From assembly GCA_022600655.1 (NCBI GenBank), contig JAHZJZ010000269.1, forward strand, positions 1-10,329: a stretch of 10,329 nucleotides of DNA, written 5' to 3'. The notes under the pieces were generated by a model. That model made no database searches. It was not told the origin of the DNA and was given only the letters and a program-made list of their open reading frames with translations. Both the position numbers and the translations under genes were made by a program. The DNA is from Campylobacterota bacterium (GTDB lineage Bacteria > Campylobacterota > Campylobacteria > Campylobacterales > Sulfurovaceae). Shown here in pieces: positions 1 through 6,019 of the stretch; within the stretch, counting starts at the first letter, position 1; every line of letters starts with the position of its first letter.

Positions 1-1214
1 ATGTTATAGTCCAGTTTTATGTTTACATCATTTGCAAAGCAACCCGTAGTGTAGTTGGTTAGTTGTGTACCAGCCATGCCTTGAGCGATAATATCAGAAC
101 TAATGACAATACCTAAGTCATCTCTAAGTGCTAAATCACTCATATAGATATGGTTATTTCTCGTGCTTTTAGGTCTTGAGCTTACATGCGTATTGCTCAC
201 ATTAAATTCATAGGTTTCAAAACGGATGTTTATATCAGTATGCTCATTGTCAACACCTGTGGCGATATTACAACCATATTTACCCATGGCATCTGACATA
301 TTGGAAGCACTGTTCCTGATACACCCCTCCAAGTTGGAATCATCGCTTATAAAATCTTTATCAATATCTGTCCAGTGAATATCTGAAAGTTTTAAAGTGT
401 AGGTTCCGACATTATTATGAGAAAACTTTGCACTTTGTAACTCTCCATCGTTAAAGAGATAGTTAAATTTCCCCTCTGTAACCAGTGCAGAGTCATTGCT
501 ATCATGACAGTTTGTTGTTCCTGTATCGTCAAACACAAGTGTAACATTAAGTTCATTGGGACTATAGGTTGTGTACTGATTGACTTTGCTGTCATTAATG
601 TCAGTGGCATGAATATTTATGTTATAAGGATACTCTGCCGCCAATGAGACAGGGCTTATGTCTGCATCATTGGTTTTATAGAGTTGACTACCGTAAATAA
701 TACTATCTCGTAGTTCAATACGATAACTGGCTGGTCTTATGGCAAAGTTATCACTAGAACCATACCCCTCACTGGCGTTATAATTGGTTTTCGTACTATT
801 ATAATCTGTTTCGTTATCGAATTTACCTTGAATAATTGATCCATTACTATCAAGCAGAAAAGAGATTGAAAATCTTGCATCTCTTGTGGCTCGATTGATA
901 TTTAAATCACCTGCATCGATGACTTTTTTACGACTTTTTAAATCACTGTTTTCAAAGTATATGTACGTTTGGTAGAGTAGATTACTAGGTAGTGTAGAGT
1001 TGTGGTCTCGTAGTTCTACTTTTAAGGTAATATCTTCTACGTTAAACTCATTATGATCGGTTGTGTTCTTGTCATAACAGACAATAGAGTAGTCAAAATC
1101 TCTGTTGACCAGTTGGGTGTAGAATTCACTCTTCTGTTTCTGCTCATAGTCTGTAGTTGGTGCAACCATAAGGTCACTGTTGTCTCGCTCTACTCTAAAA
1201 AGAACAATGTCATC
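1..1214 (-). other. DUF6701-like C-terminal region of gene B, cut by the window edge
   Basis: Residues ~1597 to 2000, continuing beyond base 1. It is recognised by FRVERDNSD at the start, RDFDYSIVCY at residue 1634, TRDARFSISF, DNFAIRP at 1751-1757 and VGTYTLKLSDIHWTDID. DNFAIRP-type motifs are the signature of the DUF6701 region of MshQ-like proteins. The same series of motifs occurs in the same order in the upstream gene, so the two regions are homologous. About 400 of an expected ~700 residues are visible, up to a point matching GCVAYN in the paralogue. Its function is unknown; in MshQ-like proteins it forms the C-terminal part and is thought to sit with pili. Confidence 0.8.
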
Positions 1215-4200
1215 ATTTAGAATGGTTCCCACACCTCTGTCATCTAAAATCATTAAGTTGTCAGGAGCATAGAGGTCAACATAGAACTCTTCATGTTGCT
1301 CCATTTTCATATCACCTACTACATTAATCGTAATATTCATATCGGTCACTCCTGCTAAAAGAGGAACATATTTTGCATCACCTATATAGTCGTTATCTGT
1401 GGGAAGTTGAGCTGCTGTTCCATCTGTTACTGTATACCAAAAACCAGCATTTGCAGGAGCTGGATTATTAAGTGAAACGGTAAAGACAAACTGAGTCACC
1501 CCACTGTCTCCTTCATACTGTTGTACGTCATTAATAGTAATCGAAGGGGACTCTGTTATATTAGCATCAGGACAACTTGTTCCATCATTTAAAAATGTTA
1601 AATCGGATGTTGATGAGATTGGGTATACATCTCCTGAAGTGGTATTTGCTCTATAGAAACCATTTTCATTAGAACCCATAAAGACTTTTCCCTCCTTATC
1701 AGAGTAGATTAAACTAATGTATGATGACATAGCACTTTTATCATCTCCTATCTCTGTGATGACTCCTGTATGTTTATTGATTTTAGCAAACTTATCGTTA
1801 TTATAGTCACTGTCAGCATCACCATCACCAATAAGCATTACATAGAAGTACTCTCCTGTCTCATCAATCGCCATATCCCAAAAGCGTACCGATGCAGGTT
1901 TAGAGCCACGACTCATAATAATGGTATCTACAATGCTGGTCGAATTAATATCTATTTTATAGATGAAAGGAGAGTCTCCACCATTACCTGAAACATAGTA
2001 AAATCCATCTCTATCAAACTCTCCTGCATAGAGCTGTTGTGGGTCAAGTCCTGTTACAACACCTAAGTTCTCTACGGTCGCATTGCTGTCTATTTTAAGT
2101 AGAGTGTTTCCCTCTAGTGCATACATAAAGTTATCTTTTATATTATAGCCTAGGGCATTGTATCCACTGTTTGCATCACCATTATCATATCCATCACCTA
2201 TGGCTTTATAGTCATAAGGTACATTGTCTTGAGTGATACTATGTAACCATGTTTTTCCATCAGCAATGCCTGTACCTTTATGACTCTGGTTAGAGAGGTA
2301 GAGGGTTTCGTCACAGGTGAAGGGTTGATTATTATTGTTACACCCTCCACAACAATCAACCCCAAAATTAAAGTCATCAACTACAATGCCATCAACCCCA
2401 CCACTTTGATCATCATAAATATACATTCTCAAATAATAGGTCTTATTTGGTTCTAAAAGCATAAACTCTGTTGGGTTATACTCATAAGTTTGGTGTGTTC
2501 CAGGAGTATTTGGGTTATCTGGATTCCCTGCTATATAGCCATTTTTGGTCTGATTATCAACGGTATTTATATACGATGAGAAGTCAGCTTTATCAGAAAC
2601 CAATATACTAAATTTGTAAGGGTAGTAATCAGACTCATGTCCATTAGCAACGGTGAAGACATATCTACTGATATATTTAGTCCCTGTAAAGTTAGCAGTA
2701 GTAAATTTATACTCTACATAGTCATTATCAGATATTGCTCCACTTAAAGTTGTTTGATCAATTCCTTTTAAATAGAGATAAGTATTTCCAATAGTGGCTT
2801 GTGTCCCAGCTCCATGTGTCTCATCAAAGGCTTGTGATATTACCGTATCATCTTTACCAGCCAAAATGTCATTTGGGTAGTTTAACCAGTACTCATTAGC
2901 ACTAGGGGTATCAGATGGGCTATTGTGCCACCATCCTGCAGCATATTTTCCAGCTCCTGATACACCTGTTGAACAGGTTGAGGGAGGAGGAGTTGTTACG
3001 GTGGCATTTCTACATCTAGCACCATCTCCTTTATCGGTTGTTGCACTGATGGTTGAGAAGTAAACAGGGGTTTGTGGATTAGCAGGGTCAGATAAATCTA
3101 TCTTAAAGACAAATCCATCGTCACCATAAAAGTAGAGATTTCCGTTAGCATCAAAAACTGTTGAGTGGTAATCAAATGTGGTGGATTTGCCATCTATCTC
3201 ATTGCTACTGGTTGTTGCATTCCAAGTATAAAAATTTGTTAATGCTTTTGTCATTACTCCTGTAGTTGGGTCAATCTCGTAAAGACAATATTCAGTTTCA
3301 CTAATAGCATAGAGTTTACCATTAGTGGGGTGAAATGCCCAGTCTCCAAAGTTGGCACTTCTATCTCCATCATCTACTTTAGGAAGTTGCATCGTACCAA
3401 TCATCGTAGGGGGTGTGTTGTTGAGATTAACTTTGTAGGCTAAACCATCAGTACTATCAGAATCATTGTTCCCAAAAAGATAGAGTATACCATTGCTATC
3501 TACATCTCCATTATAGTAGAGCCTATTAGGCAGTCCAACCACAGTATAAGCTGTAATGTTATTATCTTTATCCATACTAATGACTTTACCAGCACCATTA
3601 TCATAACCCCATATTAGATTATCTATGGTGTTATACCCTGCTGCATTAATAGAGTTACTATGAAAGTCATCAGCCTCTAAAGTAGCCCCTCCTGTGGTTA
3701 AATCAAGACTGTATAAATCAGTTGGGTTATTGTTAGCTGTTGCTGTAAAGATAAAAGCATCAGTTGGACAGGTAAATGGGGTTCCACTAGCATTACACCC
3801 ACAATCACGAGGGGTTCCATCTATATTTTTATTGGCAACAGTATTACTATACAAATCAGAAACTTGAGTATTATCCATCTGCCCATCAAACATATAAAAC
3901 TCATCAAAGTAACCAGATGTTGCTGGCATTGCAATATCACCTGGAATGCCATTTATACCACCTGTGTAAGCATTGCTTCCTTTTAATACCCCATTAATAT
4001 AGAGTTTCATACCTGATGCACCAAAAGTAAGTGTTATATGTACCCATTGACTGTCATCATCTGTTCCATTATTAAGTGTTGTAAAAAAGGTCTCTCCTGT
4101 ATCTATGGTATTACCTGAAAGGTTAACCGATATGGTTCCTTTATTCGTATCTCCTCCTACATCTTTAACTTCCATAAGCAGTTGATTATTCGCATCCCAC

Positions 4201-6002
4201 CCTTTGCCAATAAGTCTGGCATTTGCCCAAACATTATGGTTGTCATAAAGCATAATAGAGATGGTTCCTTCATCAATATCATAAGCCGTATGGTCAGGAA
4301 TATTAACATCCCAACTATCATTTTCAATTGAGTTACACATATTGTTTTTAAAATCATTACTAATAATAGAGGGGTTTCCTGTAGCATTATTTCCTATAGA
4401 TGAGTAATCAGTTTTCCACTCATCACCTCCACAATCATCAAATCTAAATTCGGCTATTGGGGTAGGTGTTGAAGGGGAAGGAGACTCCACGGTAGCATTT
4501 GCACACATGGCTCCATCCCCTTGGGTTAACGGTGTGTTTAGTGTCGAGAAAGGCGTTTGTGTGGTAATGCCTGTTGCATCAAATTTCAGTTGGTAAATTT
4601 TGGTGCTATCGGTGTTAAAATAGAAATTTCCATCTTTATCAAAGTAGCTTACTACATTATAGATAAGTCCTAAACTTGTATCTCCTACCAATTCAACGGT
4701 TCCAGTGGTTCCACCATTTGAAATAGTAATACGATAAAATTTTCCATCACTGGCAATAAAATAGATATTATTATCTATAGGGTTAAAGGCAATGTCCAGA
4801 GCATCAATGGTTTGGTTTAAAACAAGTGGTGCTAACTTAGTTGGAGTAGCTGTATTTAAATCGATTCGTTCAATTTTCAATGTATTGGAGACACTGTTAT
4901 AAAAACTTTGATGAACACTAAGATGGAGTATACCATCAGCATTGACATCAGCACCACTGTAGAGTTCATCAATTATCCCTGTGACATTATAGATGGTACT
5001 GTTATAATTGGCATCAATACGGACAATCTTTTTATTTGCCATATTGTAACCCCATAGATGATTGTCTTGAACATTGTACCCTAAACTGGTTACCCCTATA
5101 AGCCCATTAACCTGAGCATCGGAAATTTGCGTTCCTCCATTAAGTTCGATTTTGGCTAGATGCTCTTCTCCATCTAAAAAAGTTCCTGAAGTTACATAGT
5201 TTACAAAAGATTCGTTGGTACAGGTAAAGGGTGTTGAAGGAGGAGCAGAGGCTAATGCACCTAAATTATAGTTAATAATGGCATTACTATTAAGTGTCAT
5301 TTGATTGGCTGTGGCAGCTCCTGTTAAGATGACATCTTGATTGAGCATCATAAAACCATTAGTATAAAGTAGTCCTTTAAGTTGAACGCCTGTATTGACA
5401 TTTAACTCATTAGTAGCTAAACAGATAAAATCTGAGGGAGTAATGACACTTAAGGCATCTAAATTTACATAATTAGCAATAATCTTTAGAGAGCCTCCAT
5501 TGCTAATATTAATTTGAGTATATGAGTTTTGATTGAAAGTCCCCACATAAAGTGTAACATGACCATTGATGTTAAGTACACCTTTTTGACCTGTTGAGGA
5601 GTTTCCATTAATGTCAAAAGAACCCGTTACTTTCACTGTAATGTCATTTTCAAAAGTTACTGATTCCCCTGGATTAAGCGTAACCCCACCAAATTGTCTA
5701 TCACTACTATAGGTTGTATTGGCAGTTGCCCATCCATCAACTCCTGTACCCACATCGACGGTAAATGCATAAGTCGGTGCTAAAGTATTACTCTTGACAC
5801 AAGTAGCACCATCACATGCTCCACCATTATTGAGCCAACTCTGTGTTACAATCGTATTATTAGTAGTACCATTGACTTGTGTGTTACTATTGAGGGTTAT
5901 AGCTCCTCCAAGAGAGTTTGCAGGACTTGGAAAGCTCTCAACTAATGTTCCTCCGAAGAGTGGGTAAAAAGTGCTAACTAACAAAAACAATATTTTTTTC
6001 AT
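1..6002 (-). CDS. Giant secreted MshQ-like modular surface protein (gene B), 3' end beyond the window
   Basis: The frame opens at ATG (6002-6000) and runs 2000 codons to the left edge; reading every codon I found no stop, so the gene is intact here and only its 3' end is missing. Visible order by residue: signal peptide 1-18; beta-rich MshQ-like N-domain ~19-247; propeller-like copy 1 258-500; Pro/Ser/Thr linker 501-515; LamG ~516-721; propeller copy 2 742-997; jelly-roll-like domain ~1010-1221; propeller copy 3 1227-1477; Calx-beta ~1482-1597; DUF6701-like region from ~1597. LamG plus DUF6701 is the layout of MshQ, a protein of MSHA pilus loci, so the likely role is a large exported adhesin or pilus-associated surface protein (inference). 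The start is supported by an AAGGA site 7 bases upstream and by the signal peptide. It lies 17 bases after a paralogous gene, probably in one operon. Aligning its C-terminus with that paralogue suggests about 300 residues are missing, for a total near 2300. The exact substrate is unknown. Confidence 0.9.
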   Translation of the reverse strand, partial: MKKILFLLVSTFYPLFGGTLVESFPSPANSLGGAITLNSNTQVNGTTNNTIVTQSWLNNGGACDGATCVKSNTLAPTYAFTVDVGTGVDGWATANTTYSSDRQFGGVTLNPGESVTFENDITVKVTGSFDINGNSSTGQKGVLNINGHVTLYVGTFNQNSYTQINISNGGSLKIIANYVNLDALSVITPSDFICLATNELNVNTGVQLKGLLYTNGFMMLNQDVILTGAATANQMTLNSNAIINYNLGALASAPPSTPFTCTNESFVNYVTSGTFLDGEEHLAKIELNGGTQISDAQVNGLIGVTSLGYNVQDNHLWGYNMANKKIVRIDANYNSTIYNVTGIIDELYSGADVNADGILHLSVHQSFYNSVSNTLKIERIDLNTATPTKLAPLVLNQTIDALDIAFNPIDNNIYFIASDGKFYRITISNGGTTGTVELVGDTSLGLIYNVVSYFDKDGNFYFNTDSTKIYQLKFDATGITTQTPFSTLNTPLTQGDGAMCANATVESPSPSTPTPIAEFRFDDCGGDEWKTDYSSIGNNATGNPSIISNDFKNNMCNSIENDSWDVNIPDHTAYDIDEGTISIMLYDNHNVWANARLIGKGWDANNQLLMEVKDVGGDTNKGTISVNLSGNTIDTGETFFTTLNNGTDDDSQWVHITLTFGASGMKLYINGVLKGSNAYTGGINGIPGDIAMPATSGYFDEFYMFDGQMDNTQVSDLYSNTVANKNIDGTPRDCGCNASGTPFTCPTDAFIFTATANNNPTDLYSLDLTTGGATLEADDFHSNSINAAGYNTIDNLIWGYDNGAGKVISMDKDNNITAYTVVGLPNRLYYNGDVDSNGILYLFGNNDSDSTDGLAYKVNLNNTPPTMIGTMQLPKVDDGDRSANFGDWAFHPTNGKLYAISETEYCLYEIDPTTGVMTKALTNFYTWNATTSSNEIDGKSTTFDYHSTVFDANGNLYFYGDDGFVFKIDLSDPANPQTPVYFSTISATTDKGDGARCRNATVTTPPPSTCSTGVSGAGKYAAGWWHNSPSDTPSANEYWLNYPNDILAGKDDTVISQAFDETHGAGTQATIGNTYLYLKGIDQTTLSGAISDNDYVEYKFTTANFTGTKYISRYVFTVANGHESDYYPYKFSILVSDKADFSSYINTVDNQTKNGYIAGNPDNPNTPGTHQTYEYNPTEFMLLEPNKTYYLRMYIYDDQSGGVDGIVVDDFNFGVDCCGGCNNNNQPFTCDETLYLSNQSHKGTGIADGKTWLHSITQDNVPYDYKAIGDGYDNGDANSGYNALGYNIKDNFMYALEGNTLLKIDSNATVENLGVVTGLDPQQLYAGEFDRDGFYYVSGNGGDSPFIYKIDINSTSIVDTIIMSRGSKPASVRFWDMAIDETGEYFYVMLIGDGDADSDYNNDKFAKINKHTGVITEIGDDKSAMSSYISLIYSDKEGKVFMGSNENGFYRANTTSGDVYPISSTSDLTFLNDGTSCPDANITESPSITINDVQQYEGDSGVTQFVFTVSLNNPAPANAGFWYTVTDGTAAQLPTDNDYIGDAKYVPLLAGVTDMNITINVVGDMKMEQHEEFYVDLYAPDNLMILDDRGVGTILNDDIVLFRVERDNSDLMVAPTTDYEQKQKSEFYTQLVNRDFDYSIVCYDKNTTDHNEFNVEDITLKVELRDHNSTLPSNLLYQTYIYFENSDLKSRKKVIDAGDLNINRATRDARFSISFLLDSNGSIIQGKFDNETDYNSTKTNYNASEGYGSSDNFAIRPASYRIELRDSIIYGSQLYKTNDADISPVSLAAEYPYNINIHATDINDSKVNQYTTYSPNELNVTLVFDDTGTTNCHDSNDSALVTEGKFNYLFNDGELQSAKFSHNNVGTYTLKLSDIHWTDIDKDFISDDSNLEGCIRNSASNMSDAMGKYGCNIATGVDNEHTDINIRFETYEFNVSNTHVSSRPKSTRNNHIYMSDLALRDDLGIVISSDIIAQGMAGTQLTNYTTGCFANDVNIKLDYN
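1215..1559 (-). other. Calx-beta domain in gene B
   Basis: Residues ~1482-1597. Classic Calx-beta signature: SITINDVQQYEGDSG at the start (I-x-x-x-x-x-x-E-G-D-S-G), TVTDGTA, TDNDYIG in the middle, a VVGDMKMEQHEEFYVDL strand (cf. I-x-x-D-x-x-x-E-x-x-E-x-F-x-V-x-L) and the terminal GTILNDD. These beta-sandwich modules bind calcium at the N-D-D and E-G-D ends and act as stiff spacers in long surface proteins. It is the only copy visible in this gene, against at least three in the upstream gene. Confidence 0.9.
1572..2324 (-). repeat. Propeller-like domain copy 3 in gene B
   Basis: Residues 1227-1477, bracketed by PFTC (Cys 1230) and NDGTSC (Cys 1477). It differs from copies 1 and 2 and matches the copy in the upstream gene instead. 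Both open with C-D-x-T-[LM]-Y-L-S, continue with G-K-x-W-L-H-[ST]-I, and share Y-N-A-L-[GA]-Y, [LI]-Y-A-G-E/L-F-A-G-A, and YSDKEGKVF versus FSDKNGRFF. The DVNADG-type loop of copies 1 and 2 is replaced by EFDRDGFYY, which keeps D-x-D-G. The closing cysteine is followed by PDANITESPS, a shortened form of the linker seen after the other copies. Confidence 0.65.
2340..2975 (-). other. Jelly-roll-like domain of unrecognised family in gene B
   Basis: Residues ~1010-1221. I do not recognise a named family. The segment has a WWHN motif near its start, aromatic-rich strands (SRYVFTVANGHESDYYPYKF), a LLEPNKTYYLRMYIYDDQSG strand-turn, and closes with GIVVDDFNFGVDCCGGC. An ending of the type '[IV]-x-[VI]-D-D-[FV]-x-F' is characteristic of galactose-binding-like and carbohydrate-binding jelly rolls. 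The trailing DCCGGC is followed by an asparagine run (NNNN) that serves as linker into the third propeller-like copy. It is probably a beta-sandwich ligand-binding module, but this is inferred from strand pattern only. Confidence 0.45.
3012..3779 (-). repeat. Propeller-like domain copy 2 in gene B (probably DUF6923-type)
   Basis: Residues 742-997, bracketed by PFTC (Cys 745) and GDGARC (Cys 997). Blade motifs parallel copy 1: AGYNTIDNLIWGY matches LGYNVQDNHLWGY, GDVDSNGILYL matches GADVNADGILHL, and FDANGNLYFYGDD matches FDKDGNFYFNTD. The DVDSNG loop at residues 833-838 again fits a calcium loop. It is preceded by DCGCNASG, adding two cysteines just outside the domain. Copy 2 carries a longer segment around the fifth blade than copy 1, including an extra cysteine (EYCLYEID). 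Confidence 0.65.
3840..4457 (-). other. LamG / concanavalin-like domain in gene B
   Basis: Residues ~516-721. It begins AEFRFDDCGGDEWKTDYSS, the typical LamG opening (hydrophobic strand, then D-x-S/x-G-N-x-G-x), and contains NNMCNSIEND, matching the usual G-x-x-[LC]-x-F strand. It ends with the LamG signature W-V-H-I-T-L-T, then MKLYINGVLKGS, and a FDEFYMFDGQMDNTQVSDLY strand (cf. I-D-E-v-r-I-y-n-r-A-L-s-x-x-E-I). LamG jelly rolls usually bind sugars, proteoglycans or other ligands through calcium. In MshQ a LamG-like domain likewise sits upstream of the DUF6701 region. Two cysteines (DDC and NNMC) could form a disulfide. The ligand cannot be read from sequence. Confidence 0.85.
4458..4502 (-). 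other. Pro/Ser/Thr linker between propeller copy 1 and LamG
   Basis: Residues 501-515 (ANATVESPSPSTPTP begins at the closing cysteine's neighbour) form a low-complexity, proline-rich hinge. A related shorter linker (NATVTTPPPSTC) follows the second propeller-like copy, and a remnant (NITESPS) follows the third. The shared start N-A-T-V right after the closing cysteine shows that the linker was duplicated along with the domain. Confidence 0.75.
4503..5231 (-). repeat. Propeller-like domain copy 1 in gene B (probably DUF6923-type)
   Basis: Residues 258-500. The domain opens with PFTC (Cys 261) and closes with GDGAMC (Cys 500). Inside are blade-like repeats of the form G-Y-N-x-x-D-N-x-[LI]-W-G-Y, then I-x-R-I-D, F-N-P-x-x-x-x-[LI]-Y and F-D-x-[DN]-G-N-[LF]-Y-F. 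These are hallmarks of secreted six-bladed-propeller-like repeats, and the domain looks like the DUF6923 family found in bacterial surface proteins. A DVNADG loop at residues 352-357 matches the D-x-[DN]-x-[DN]-G calcium-loop pattern. The same module recurs twice more in this gene and once in the upstream gene. Copy 1 resembles copy 2 most closely. Confidence 0.65.
5262..5948 (-). other. Beta-rich N-terminal domain of gene B, MshQ-like
   Basis: Residues ~19-247. The second half is a series of short beta-like turns rich in N-G, with repeated patterns such as VLNINGHVTLYVG, QLKGLLYTNGFMML and MTLNSNAIINYN. Alternating 'no-gap' strands of this type occur N-terminal in MshQ-like proteins (a G-[LA]-[IL]-Y-x-x-G-x-x-x-L-N pattern closing with N-Y) and resemble a small beta-solenoid. 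Two cysteines (CDGATC) sit near residues 60-65 and another (FICLAT) near 190. The family assignment rests on remembered motif style, not an alignment. A short linker of Ala, Ser and Pro (ALASAPPST) leads into the first propeller-like domain. Confidence 0.5.
5949..6002 (-). other. Signal peptide of gene B
   Basis: Residues 1-18 read MKKILFLLVSTFYPLFGG: two lysines, then a hydrophobic core, then small residues, followed by a polar mature start (TLVES). This is the usual form of a Sec signal peptide. There is no lipobox cysteine near the end, so a lipoprotein is unlikely, and no type IV prepilin motif (G-F-T-L-x-E) is present, so the protein is not itself a pilin. The exact cleavage position is a guess. 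Confidence 0.8.
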
Positions 6003-6019
6003 CTTTAAATCCTTAATAA
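6003..6019 (-). promoter_or_regulatory. 17-base intergenic gap with ribosome binding site for gene B
   Basis: This is the only non-coding DNA in the window. On the minus strand it holds AAGGA (6014-6010) separated by 7 bases from the ATG at 6002, a good Shine-Dalgarno site that fixes the start of gene B. There is no room for a promoter or terminator, so the two genes should share a transcript, possibly with translational coupling from the TAA at 6022-6020. Confidence 0.85.

Noticed and set aside
1770..1991. Plus-strand open frame at 1770-1991
   Set aside because: It is antisense to propeller copy 3 of gene B, with no ribosome binding site or recognisable protein.
392..4387. Short minus-strand open frames at 392-610, 2198-2380 and 4157-4387
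   Set aside because: They lie in another frame inside gene B, whose own frame carries clear domains throughout these stretches.
4503..5231. PilY1-type beta-propeller as identity of the repeated domain
   Set aside because: The blade motifs (G-Y-N-x-x-D-N, D-x-[DN]-G-x-[LF]-[YF]) and paired end cysteines do not look like the PilY1 C-terminal propeller. A DUF6923-type assignment fits better, though it was not tested by alignment.
5992..6000. Run of seven A's just after the gene B start codon, as a phase-variation switch
   Set aside because: A7 inside ATG-AAA-AAA-ATA is common in AT-rich signal peptides and is short for a phase-variable tract. The frame is on in this sequence. Only comparison of many reads or strains could revive the idea.
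1..6002. A 6-kb region without a listed gene, suggesting non-coding or decayed DNA
   Set aside because: Codon-by-codon reading shows one uninterrupted minus-strand frame from 6002 to base 1. It is missing from simple calls only because its stop is outside the window.
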